Origin: Acidobacteriaceae bacterium
Lineage (GTDB): Bacteria; Acidobacteriota; Terriglobia; Terriglobales; SbA1
Reading direction: 5' to 3'
NCBI GenBank assembly: GCA_019237515.1
Contig: JAFAGX010000555.1
Coordinates: 1-5,269, forward strand
DNA: 5,269 nucleotides
Shown here: piece after piece, positions 1-5,269 of the stretch
Numbering within the stretch: position 1 is the stretch's first letter
How the letters are laid out: every line of letters begins with the position of its first letter
Notes under the pieces: generated by a model
What the model was told of the DNA's origin: nothing
Database searches by the model: none
What the model saw: only the letters and a program-made list of their open reading frames with translations
Made by a program: the position numbers and the translations under genes

Positions 1-140
1 GGGTTACCGACCACCGCATCGGCTTCACACTTCACCAGCTCGAGGCCGTTATGGATGGTAAGCTCCAGCCTCTGATCGAAGCGCTCACCACCCACTATCA
101 GGCGGAAAAGCTGAAGCAGGAAGCGGCGGGAGTTGTGTGA
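1..140 (+). CDS. prfA: Peptide chain release factor 1 (RF1), C-terminal end only
   Basis: This is the 3' end of a gene entering from the left edge. Reading from base 3 gives 45 codons and a TGA stop at 138-140. The translation opens [19 protein letters not shown], which matches the segment after the GGQ domain in class I bacterial release factors (RVTDHR followed by a helix with LxxVMxG). RF1 recognises UAA and UAG in the ribosomal A site and triggers peptide release. The codon-recognition and GGQ motifs lie outside the window, so RF1 rather than RF2 is inferred from the immediately following prmC, since prfA-prmC is a widely conserved pair. The tail is short and charged and ends AAGVV. Nothing looks damaged. 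Confidence 0.88.
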   Translation, partial: VTDHRIGFTLHQLEAVMDGKLQPLIEALTTHYQAEKLKQEAAGVV

Positions 141-174
141 GTCTATGGGCTCCACTTCCGTGATGAGCTAACTT

Positions 175-1032
175 GTGCAACTCCGATCTGTCCTCGCCAA
201 CGCTATTGAAGGTTTGAGTTCGACAACCGTTCCCTCGCCGCGCATGAACGCCGAACTCCTGCTCATGTTTGTTCTGGGCTGCGACCGCGCATACCTCCAT
301 GCTCATCCGGAACGTGAACTGACGGAAGACGAGCAGAGACGGTACGACGCGGCACTTGCCGAACGCGCCCGTGGCGTGCCCGCGCAATATATCACCGGCC
401 ATCAGGAATTCTGGGGGATGGATTTGATTGTGAGCCCGGCTGTGCTGATTCCGCGGCCAGAGACCGAGCATGTAATCGAGGCAGTGTTGGCACTGGGGAG
501 AACTGGCGGGCAAGAGTGCCAGCCCCCCACGATTTTGCGCATTGCTGATGTCGGCACCGGCTCAGGCTGCATTGCGCTGGCGCTGGCAAAGGAATTGCCA
601 ACTGCTGTGATTCACGCCATCGACGTTTCGGCGTCCGCTCTGGAAGTTGCCCGCGCCAACGCCGCGCGGCATCAGCTTGAATCCCGAATCCACTTTCATC
701 GGGGCGATTTGCTGGCCGGATTCGAACGCGAGTATTTCGACTTTGTGGTGTCGAATCCGCCATACGTTGGTGAATCCGAAGTGGATCAGGTGCAGCTCGA
801 AGTCAGAAAGTTCGAGCCGGGCAATGCCGTCTTCGCGGGGCCTAAGGGCACAGAAGCGATCGAGCGATTGATTCCCCAGGCCAATGCTGCGCTCAAGCCC
901 GGCGGATGGCTGGTGATGGAAGTTAGCGGGGCGATTGCCGGTGAAGTGCGGCGGCTTCTAAAAGATTGGAACGACGTTCAGTTAAAACCCGATCTGCAAT
1001 CGATTCCGCGTGTCGCCTTGGCGCGAAAGTAG
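175..1032 (+). CDS. prmC: Release factor glutamine methyltransferase PrmC (HemK family)
   Basis: PrmC transfers a methyl group from S-adenosylmethionine to the glutamine of the GGQ motif of RF1 and RF2, which speeds peptide release; it acts in the cytosol. The 285-residue product has the usual family length. Residues 1-75 form the helical N-terminal domain (NAELLLMFVLG at 25-35). Then come QYITGHQEFW (71-80) and LIPRPETE (91-98). The SAM-binding motif I is DVGTGSG (125-131), with acidic D150 after the next strand. The glutamine-binding NPPY signature is at 194-197, and the C-terminus ends with the family-typical PRVALAR. The start is GTG at 175: a TAA at 169-171 blocks any upstream in-frame start, and only a weak purine stretch (GATGAG, 162-167) precedes it. 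The gene lies 34 nt after prfA and is probably co-transcribed with it. Residues 107-119, between the domains, are encoded by a hairpin-forming palindrome and look several residues longer than the E. coli protein. The stop is TAG. Confidence 0.96.
   Translation: MQLRSVLANAIEGLSSTTVPSPRMNAELLLMFVLGCDRAYLHAHPERELTEDEQRRYDAALAERARGVPAQYITGHQEFWGMDLIVSPAVLIPRPETEHVIEAVLALGRTGGQECQPPTILRIADVGTGSGCIALALAKELPTAVIHAIDVSASALEVARANAARHQLESRIHFHRGDLLAGFEREYFDFVVSNPPYVGESEVDQVQLEVRKFEPGNAVFAGPKGTEAIERLIPQANAALKPGGWLVMEVSGAIAGEVRRLLKDWNDVQLKPDLQSIPRVALARK
494..529. repeat. In-frame palindromic (hairpin) element inside prmC
   Basis: The inner arms are GGCGGGCA (505-512) and TGCCAGCC (517-524). They pair at 7 of 8 positions around a 4-nt AGAG loop. 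An outer stem TGGGG (494-498) with CCCCA (525-529) adds five pairs, with a 6-nt bulge on the left side. The element encodes residues 107-119 of PrmC, a Gly-, Gln- and Pro-rich loop. It lies between the conserved IPRPETE region and the SAM-binding motif. By eye the linker is about 8 residues longer than in E. coli PrmC. The reading frame is kept. It could be a miniature palindromic repeat or simply a GC-rich linker; only a genome-wide copy search separates these. Confidence 0.5.
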
Positions 1033-1098
1033 CCGTGGGTTTACCTCTGCCAATCCTCAACCGATATTTGATCGGCGAAAATCCGCGGCGGACTCGAT
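1033..1098. other. Convergent intergenic gap between prmC and purF
   Basis: These 66 nt separate the 3' ends of two converging genes, so a bidirectional terminator would be expected. The best structure is a short hairpin, CCGAT (1061-1065) with ATCGG (1071-1075) and a 5-nt loop. It is followed by CGAAAA on the + strand and has no U-tract in either direction. This is too weak to call an intrinsic terminator. Termination may be Rho-dependent or lie further downstream. No other feature is seen here. Confidence 0.4.
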
Positions 1099-2526
1099 CT
1101 ACCGTCTGGTGCTGACCGGCAAAATTTCTTCCACATCAATGATGTCAGTCGGATACTTTCCCGTGTAGCAGGCGGAACAATACGAGGTCTTCTGGCCTTC
1201 GCCGCAGGCGCGCTTGAGGCCCCCGAGCGAAAGATAGGCCAGCGAATCGGCGCCGATATAGTCGCGAATCTCCTCGACTGATTTATTTGCCGCGATCAAC
1301 TGGTTCTTTGAGGGCGTGTCCACCCCGTAGTAGCAGGGCGAGATGGTCGGCGGGCAGGAAATCCGCATGTGCACTTCTTTCGCTCCGGCACTGCGGATCA
1401 TGCGCACGATCTTCCGGCTGGTGGTGCCGCGCACGATCGAATCGTCAATCAGCACCACGCGCTTGCCCTCCAGCAACGAGCGCACAGGATTCAACTTCAG
1501 TTTGACGCCGAAGTCGCGCACGCTCTGGCTGGGCTCGATGAAGGTGCGCCCCACATAGTGATTGCGGATCAGTCCAAAACGAAAAGGGATGCCGCTCTCA
1601 GAAGCATAGCCAACCGCCGCAGTAACGCCGGAGTCAGGAACCGGAACCACCACGTCCGCCTCAACCGGCGCCTCGCGCGCCAACTGGCGGCCGAGTTCTT
1701 CCCGGCTCGATTGCACGGAACGCTCAAAAACCATGCTGTCTGGACGCGAAAAATAAACGTGTTCGAAAATGCAGCTCGATTGCGGCTGGGCGGAAGAATA
1801 AAAATGAGAGCTCACGCCCTCCGGGCCGACCACAATTATTTCACCGGGCTTCACGTCGCGGTCAAAGGTGGCGCCGATCAGGTCGAAGGCGCAGGTTTCG
1901 GAAGCAAATACAATTGTGTCGCGAGTTTGTCCCGGGCCTGCGGGAATGCGTCCCATGGCAAGCGGGCGAAAACCGCGGGGATCACGCGCCGCAATGATGC
2001 GGTCCAGGCTCATCATCACCAGGGAAAACGCGCCTTCCACCTGCCGTAAAGCATCGCCGATCGCTTCCGGCAAAGTCTGCTCGCGCGACAGCGCGATCAG
2101 GTGCACGATGACTTCCGTGTCGCTGTTGGTCTGGAAAATCGAGCCCTGGCTTTCCAGCCGGGCGCGCACCTGCTGCGCATTCACCAGATTTCCGTTGTGG
2201 GCGACGGCAATCGTCCCCTTGTTCGATTGCACCAGGATGGGCTGCGCGTTGAGCAGCGCTGAATCGCCGGCAGTCGAATAACGGGTGTGGCCGATGGCCA
2301 GCGTGCCGGGAATTTGGGACAGCACATCTTCGGTGAAGATGTCGGCCACCAGTCCCATGGCCTTATGCACTCGGCAAGTCAAGCCGTCAGATGTGGCGAT
2401 CCCTGCGGATTCCTGCCCTCGATGCTGCAGGGCGTGCAGACCCAAATAGGCGAGCTTTTCCGCCTCTGGATTGGCGAAGATTGCCACCACGCCGCATTCG
2501 TCATGAAATTTGTCTTTAGTCAGCAT
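1099..2526 (-). CDS. purF: Amidophosphoribosyltransferase (glutamine PRPP amidotransferase)
   Basis: PurF catalyses the committed first step of purine synthesis: PRPP plus glutamine gives 5-phosphoribosylamine, glutamate and pyrophosphate. The 475-residue product is full length. The N-terminal Ntn glutaminase domain (about 11-240) starts at Cys11 in ECGVVAIF. In this family a short propeptide, here 10 residues, is removed to expose that cysteine. Further glutaminase motifs are LQHRGQESAGI (33-43), GHTRYSTAG (79-87) and HNGNLVN (110-116). The C-terminal phosphoribosyltransferase domain carries the PRPP loop VVLIDDSIVRGTTS (357-370). Cysteines at 252, 398, 450 and 453 (YCSACYTGKYP) match the 4Fe-4S ligand pattern of the Bacillus-type enzyme, so an oxygen-sensitive cluster is inferred. 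ATG at 2526 is the only sensible start: an in-frame TAA lies 21 nt upstream and Cys11 must be retained. No Shine-Dalgarno motif is visible close to it. The gene follows purL by 45 nt. The stop is TAG. Confidence 0.97.
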   Translation of the reverse strand: MLTKDKFHDECGVVAIFANPEAEKLAYLGLHALQHRGQESAGIATSDGLTCRVHKAMGLVADIFTEDVLSQIPGTLAIGHTRYSTAGDSALLNAQPILVQSNKGTIAVAHNGNLVNAQQVRARLESQGSIFQTNSDTEVIVHLIALSREQTLPEAIGDALRQVEGAFSLVMMSLDRIIAARDPRGFRPLAMGRIPAGPGQTRDTIVFASETCAFDLIGATFDRDVKPGEIIVVGPEGVSSHFYSSAQPQSSCIFEHVYFSRPDSMVFERSVQSSREELGRQLAREAPVEADVVVPVPDSGVTAAVGYASESGIPFRFGLIRNHYVGRTFIEPSQSVRDFGVKLKLNPVRSLLEGKRVVLIDDSIVRGTTSRKIVRMIRSAGAKEVHMRISCPPTISPCYYGVDTPSKNQLIAANKSVEEIRDYIGADSLAYLSLGGLKRACGEGQKTSYCSACYTGKYPTDIIDVEEILPVSTRR

Positions 2527-2547
2527 TTGGCAGTTGGCACTTGGCTT
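2527..2547. repeat. Degenerate 7-nt tandem repeat abutting the purF start codon
   Basis: Three adjoining heptamers on the + strand read TTGGCAG (2527-2533), TTGGCAC (2534-2540) and TTGGCTT (2541-2547). They share a TTGGC core. On the purF mRNA this gives GCCAA repeated every 7 nt up to the base before the ATG. The repeat occupies the position of the ribosome binding site, and no GGAGG-like sequence lies in it. Three copies is a short run, so slippage in a spacer is a plausible origin, but a regulatory role cannot be excluded. Confidence 0.6.
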
Positions 2548-2571
2548 TTAGCTCCGAAGCTCTTATGGAAA

Positions 2572-4941
2572 TCAGTCCTCCGCCATCAATTCCGGATCGG
2601 CGCGCAGCGCCGTTTCCAAAGCCGATTCGTACGCTTGCTTCAGTTCAGACACCGGCGCTGAGACGGCCCCTTGGCCATCCAGCGAAATCTCTAATCTTTC
2701 TGGAATTGTTTCCCCGAGCAGGTCTACGGCGACCGCATTTTCCCCGGCCAGTTGTTTGATTCGATCCAACTGCCCCGGGTCGCAGGATAAGACGATCCGG
2801 CTGGCATCTTCGCCGAAAAGCACATAGGCCGTAGGAAGCCCGCCGGACACCAGATTCACGCGCGCCCCCACTCCGTTGCAGAATGCCGACTCAGACAAGG
2901 CCACGGCCAGCCCGCCGTCAGAAGAATCATGAACCGACTCAGCCAAACCCTGCTGGACCTGTGCAATCACGGTTTTTTGTAACGCCGCTTCCTTTTCCAG
3001 ATCGATCTCCGGCGGATATCCCCAGACCGTTCCCAGAATTTCTTTCGCGTACTCCGAAGAGCCGAACTCGCTTTCGACATCGTTAATATCGGCTGGCTCG
3101 CCGGCATGCAATAGCACGATCGTGCGTCCGGCCGACGCAAAGTGCATTTTCGCAGTCTTGCGAACGTCGTCGAGAATCCCAACCACCCCGAGCACCGGCG
3201 TCGGATAAATTCCTTCGCCCAAAGTCTCGTTATAAAAGCTGACGTTGCCTCCGGTGATCGGGATTTCGAGCTCCTCGCAGGCTTTGGTTATGCCGTCGAT
3301 GGTCTGCGAGAACTGCCACATGATCGGCGGTTTCTCCGGATTGCCAAAGTTTAAGCAGTTGGTCGCGCCAGCGGGGGTTGCGCCGGAGCAAGCCACTTTG
3401 CGCGCCGCCTCGGCGACCGCGTGCATCGCCCCGAGCCGCGGATCGAGATAACACCAGCGCCCGTTTCCATCCAGCGCCATCGCCAGGCCGCGCTGCGGCT
3501 CCGTCGAGCTTTTAATGCGGATAACTCCCGCATCTCCCGCTCCCGGTGCCTCGACCGTGTTGGTCTGCACCATGTGATCGTATTGCTGCCAGACCCAGCG
3601 CTTGCCGCAGATGTTCGGGGTGGAAAGAAGCTGTTTCAGTTCGTGCGTGAAATCATCAGACTTGTCGAGCTGAAGGTTCTCCGGTTTTTCGCGGGGAACC
3701 GGAGGCTCCCAGCGCTCCATCGGCCGTTTATACACCGGAGCGTCATCGGTCAACGCCTGATTGGGAATTTCCGCCACGACTTCGCCGTGTTGCCGCACGC
3801 GCAGTTTGTTGTCGTTGGTGACTCTGCCCACTTCAACTGCGTCCAGCCCCCACTTTTCGAAAACGCCAAAAACTTCCTGCTCGCGGCCCTTCTGCGCCAC
3901 CAGCAACATGCGTTCCTGCGATTCACTCAGCATGATTTCGTAGGAGCTCATTCCGGTCTCGCGTTGCGGCACGCGATCGAGTTCGATTTCAATGCCGACG
4001 TTCCCGCGCCCTCCCATTTCGCATGTGGAACAGGTCAGACCCGCCGCCCCCATGTCCTGAATTCCGACAATCGCGCCCGTCTGCATGGCCTCAAGGCAGG
4101 CTTCCAGCAGCAGCTTCTCCAGAAATGGATCGCCCACCTGCACATTGGGGCGCTTGGCTTCCGATGCCTCGCTGAATTCTTCGCTGGCCATGGTTGCGCC
4201 GTGAATGCCATCGCGCCCGGTTTTTGCTCCGACGTAAATGACCGGATTTCCTTCGCCGGACGCGCGCGCGTAGAAGATTTCATCTTTCCGCACCAGGCCG
4301 AGTGCAAACGCATTCACCAGCGGATTGCCCGAGTAACAAGGCTCGAACTTGGTCTCACCACCAAGGTTGGGAACTCCGAAGCAGTTTCCGTAGGACGCTA
4401 CACCGCTGACCACGCCTTCAAGAATGGAGTGATTGCGATGAATATCGCCCCGGTTTGTTTCTGATTTTGCAGGGACAGCCGCCCACGGCTGTCCGGCCGG
4501 TCGAAGCTCAGCGGCCGATTTAGTAATCGGCCCGAAGCGCAGCGAGTCCATCACTGCCACAGGCCGCGCGCCCATGGTGAAAATGTCGCGCAGAATTCCG
4601 CCCACGCCGGTGGTGGCGCCCTGGAATGGTTCAATGAACGAAGGATGATTGTGCGACTCGATCTTGAAAGCGCACGCCCATCCGTCGCCGATGTCGATAA
4701 TGCCGGCGTTTTCGCCGGGTCCCTGCACCACGCGCCTGCTGCGCGTCGGCAGGCGCTTCAAGTGCACGCGGGAAGATTTGTAAGAGCAATGCTCGCTCCA
4801 CATCACGCTGAAGATGCCCAGCTCCGTGAGGGTGGGCTCGCGCCCGCCGAGAAGCTGTTTGATCTTGTCGAACTCTTCGCCTGTCAATCCGTGCTGGCGA
4901 ATGATTTCTGGGGAAATTGCCGGCGTGATCGTAGTGGCCAT
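2572..4941 (-). CDS. purL: Phosphoribosylformylglycinamidine synthase subunit PurL
   Basis: PurL is the ATP-dependent synthetase subunit that converts FGAR to FGAM in purine synthesis, using ammonia supplied by the glutaminase PurQ, with PurS bridging the two. At 789 residues it is the small type (Bacillus-like, about 740) without a fused glutaminase domain, so separate purQ and purS genes are expected elsewhere. Motifs in order: SEHCSYKSS (49-57) with the conserved His51; GPGENAG (74-80); [21 protein letters not shown] region (95-115); DSLRFG (132-137); [13 protein letters not shown] (184-196); [12 protein letters not shown] (242-253); [10 protein letters not shown] (296-305). After a linker (about 400-435), the second half has [12 protein letters not shown] (461-472), [11 protein letters not shown] (528-538), [10 protein letters not shown] (564-573) and [10 protein letters not shown] (672-681). 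Residues about 141-166 look like an insertion containing two palindromes. Start: ATG at 4941, with only a weak AGAG upstream. Stop: TGA. It probably leads an operon with purF. Confidence 0.97.
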   Translation of the reverse strand: MATTITPAISPEIIRQHGLTGEEFDKIKQLLGGREPTLTELGIFSVMWSEHCSYKSSRVHLKRLPTRSRRVVQGPGENAGIIDIGDGWACAFKIESHNHPSFIEPFQGATTGVGGILRDIFTMGARPVAVMDSLRFGPITKSAAELRPAGQPWAAVPAKSETNRGDIHRNHSILEGVVSGVASYGNCFGVPNLGGETKFEPCYSGNPLVNAFALGLVRKDEIFYARASGEGNPVIYVGAKTGRDGIHGATMASEEFSEASEAKRPNVQVGDPFLEKLLLEACLEAMQTGAIVGIQDMGAAGLTCSTCEMGGRGNVGIEIELDRVPQRETGMSSYEIMLSESQERMLLVAQKGREQEVFGVFEKWGLDAVEVGRVTNDNKLRVRQHGEVVAEIPNQALTDDAPVYKRPMERWEPPVPREKPENLQLDKSDDFTHELKQLLSTPNICGKRWVWQQYDHMVQTNTVEAPGAGDAGVIRIKSSTEPQRGLAMALDGNGRWCYLDPRLGAMHAVAEAARKVACSGATPAGATNCLNFGNPEKPPIMWQFSQTIDGITKACEELEIPITGGNVSFYNETLGEGIYPTPVLGVVGILDDVRKTAKMHFASAGRTIVLLHAGEPADINDVESEFGSSEYAKEILGTVWGYPPEIDLEKEAALQKTVIAQVQQGLAESVHDSSDGGLAVALSESAFCNGVGARVNLVSGGLPTAYVLFGEDASRIVLSCDPGQLDRIKQLAGENAVAVDLLGETIPERLEISLDGQGAVSAPVSELKQAYESALETALRADPELMAED
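3679..3704. repeat. Inverted repeat in the PurL interdomain linker
   Basis: Perfect 8-nt arms CTCCGGTT (3679-3686) and AACCGGAG (3697-3704) flank a 10-nt loop. They fall in the codons for roughly residues 413-421 of PurL, a Pro- and Glu-rich linker between the two synthetase halves that is naturally variable. A repeat of this size is expected about once by chance in a window of this length, so its meaning is doubtful. Confidence 0.35.
4473..4494. repeat. Perfect 9-bp palindrome inside purL insertion
   Basis: The arms GGACAGCCG (4473-4481) and CGGCTGTCC (4486-4494) are perfectly complementary around the 4-nt loop CCCA. On the purL strand the element encodes GQPWAAV, around residues 150-157. 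It sits within a segment that has no counterpart in B. subtilis-type PurL as I recall it: about 35 residues separate RFG (135-137) from ILEGVV (173-178), where about 10 are usual. This looks like a miniature palindromic element kept in frame. The wording resembles palindromes I associate with Acidobacteriota genomes, but this was not verified. Confidence 0.65.
4502..4544. repeat. Imperfect 12-nt direct repeat flanking a palindrome in purL
   Basis: CGAAGCTCAGCG (4502-4513) and CGAAGCGCAGCG (4533-4544) match at 11 of 12 positions, 31 nt apart. The second copy encodes the conserved LRF of PurL. The first lies in the apparent insertion, in a different reading frame, and encodes AELR. The arrangement could be the trace of a local duplication during insertion, or chance. 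Confidence 0.4.
4513..4532. repeat. Second perfect palindrome inside purL, 8-bp arms
   Basis: The arms GGCCGATT (4513-4520) and AATCGGCC (4525-4532) are perfect around the loop TAGT. The right arm encodes part of the conserved RFGPIT segment of PurL. The left arm encodes SAA at the start of the extra stretch. It lies 18 nt from the palindrome at 4473-4494 and is bracketed by the 12-nt direct repeat. Together they make a compact structured patch of about 70 nt. Confidence 0.6.
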
Positions 4942-5019
4942 CGGGAAACTCTATTGTCGCATGAAACATACAGGCTGAGTGCTGAATACAGCGCGCTTTT
5001 TCCGGTAAGATTCACTCAA
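4942..5019. promoter_or_regulatory. Divergent intergenic region between purL and selB, likely holding both promoters
   Basis: These 78 nt lie between two genes transcribed away from each other, so both promoters should be here or inside the neighbouring 5' ends. For selB, TAAGAT (5006-5011) matches the sigma-70 -10 box at 4 of 6 positions and ends 8 nt before the ATG. A poor -35 (TGAATA or CTGAAT near 4982-4988) sits at usable spacing. For purL, TAGAGT on the - strand (4953-4948) ends 6 nt before its ATG, with no -35 seen. Both spacings would give very short leaders. No PurR-type operator, purine riboswitch or G-box could be recognised in so short a region. Confidence 0.3.
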
Positions 5020-5269
5020 ATGAAGTCGATCATCATCGGGACTGCCGGCCACATCGATCATGGCAAAACCGCGCTGGTCAAAGCCCTAACCGGGATCGAT
5101 GCCGACCGCCTGGAAGAAGAAAAGCGTCGCGGCATCACCATCGATCTCGGTTTCGCGCACCTGCAACTCACGCCCTCGCTCCAGCTCGGCTTCGTCGACG
5201 TTCCCGGCCACGAGCGCTTCGTGAAGAACATGCTGGCCGGCGTGGGTGGCATCGACCTCGTGCTCTTCG
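5020..5269 (+). CDS. selB: Selenocysteine-specific elongation factor SelB, N-terminal part
   Basis: SelB is the EF-Tu-like GTPase that delivers selenocysteinyl-tRNA to in-frame UGA codons marked by a SECIS element. The window holds the first 83 codons of the GTPase domain and the gene runs off the right edge. The translation begins [17 protein letters not shown]. The P-loop is GHIDHGKT (10-17), with ALTG at 22-25. The switch I region reads [11 protein letters not shown] (36-46): the ITIDLGFA wording is typical of SelB, where EF-Tu has RGITINTAH. Switch II is [13 protein letters not shown] (60-72). ATG at 5020 puts the P-loop at the usual distance from the N-terminus. No clear Shine-Dalgarno sequence precedes it. 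The mRNA-binding winged-helix domains lie beyond the window, so completeness cannot be judged. Confidence 0.93.
   Translation, partial: MKSIIIGTAGHIDHGKTALVKALTGIDADRLEEEKRRGITIDLGFAHLQLTPSLQLGFVDVPGHERFVKNMLAGVGGIDLVLF

Noticed and set aside
85..763. Two - strand open frames overlapping the prfA end and prmC
   Set aside because: They oppose well-supported genes, have no recognisable motifs and no sign of a start signal.
1061..1075. Possible terminator hairpin between prmC and purF
   Set aside because: Only 5-bp arms and no U-tract on either strand.
1369..2049. 226-codon open frame on the + strand opposite purF
   Set aside because: Fully antisense to conserved PurF motifs, with Arg/His/Ala-rich composition and no recognisable family.
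2550..2561. AGCT...AGCT mini-hairpin in the purL-purF gap followed by A residues on the purF strand
   Set aside because: Only four pairs and no U-tract in the transcribed direction; not a terminator or attenuator.
3421..4464. Long open frame of 347 codons on the + strand opposite purL
   Set aside because: It lies wholly antisense to a strongly conserved PurL; the His/Arg/Leu-rich translation shows no domain and is a shadow of GC-biased codon use.
4942..5019. Purine riboswitch or PurR operator upstream of purL
   Set aside because: The gap is 78 nt and no conserved purine aptamer core or palindromic operator could be recognised.

Overview
The window is about 5.3 kb of moderately GC-rich bacterial chromosome filled with housekeeping genes. 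The gene order, the protein wording and the short palindromes inside coding sequence suggest a member of the Acidobacteriota. That assignment is recalled from pattern and was not tested by a search. No transposase, integrase, phage gene, tRNA, rRNA or CRISPR array is visible.

Layout: (1) On the + strand, the last 45 codons of prfA (release factor RF1) are followed after 34 nt by prmC/hemK, the methyltransferase that modifies RF1. (2) A 66-nt convergent gap follows. (3) On the - strand lie purF (amidophosphoribosyltransferase, first step of de novo purine synthesis) and, upstream of it in transcription order, purL (large FGAM synthetase subunit, fourth step). They are separated by 45 nt and probably form a purL-purF operon. 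(4) A 78-nt divergent gap separates purL from the first 83 codons of selB (selenocysteine-specific elongation factor) on the + strand, which runs off the right edge.

Functionally there are two themes. One is translation: RF1, its methylase, and the factor that recodes UGA as selenocysteine. The other is purine synthesis, with PurL of the small type that needs PurS and PurQ, neither of which is in this window.

The least ordinary signal is sequence structure inside the genes. Short hairpin-forming palindromes sit in frame within two conserved enzymes. One is in prmC, between the N-terminal domain and the SAM-binding core. A pair lies in purL, inside an apparent extra stretch of about two dozen residues just after the conserved RFG motif. 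They look like miniature palindromic elements tolerated as extra peptide in loops. A degenerate 7-nt tandem repeat directly abuts the purF start codon, where a ribosome binding site would be expected. The genes themselves look intact and conventional, and no new multi-gene system is evident.
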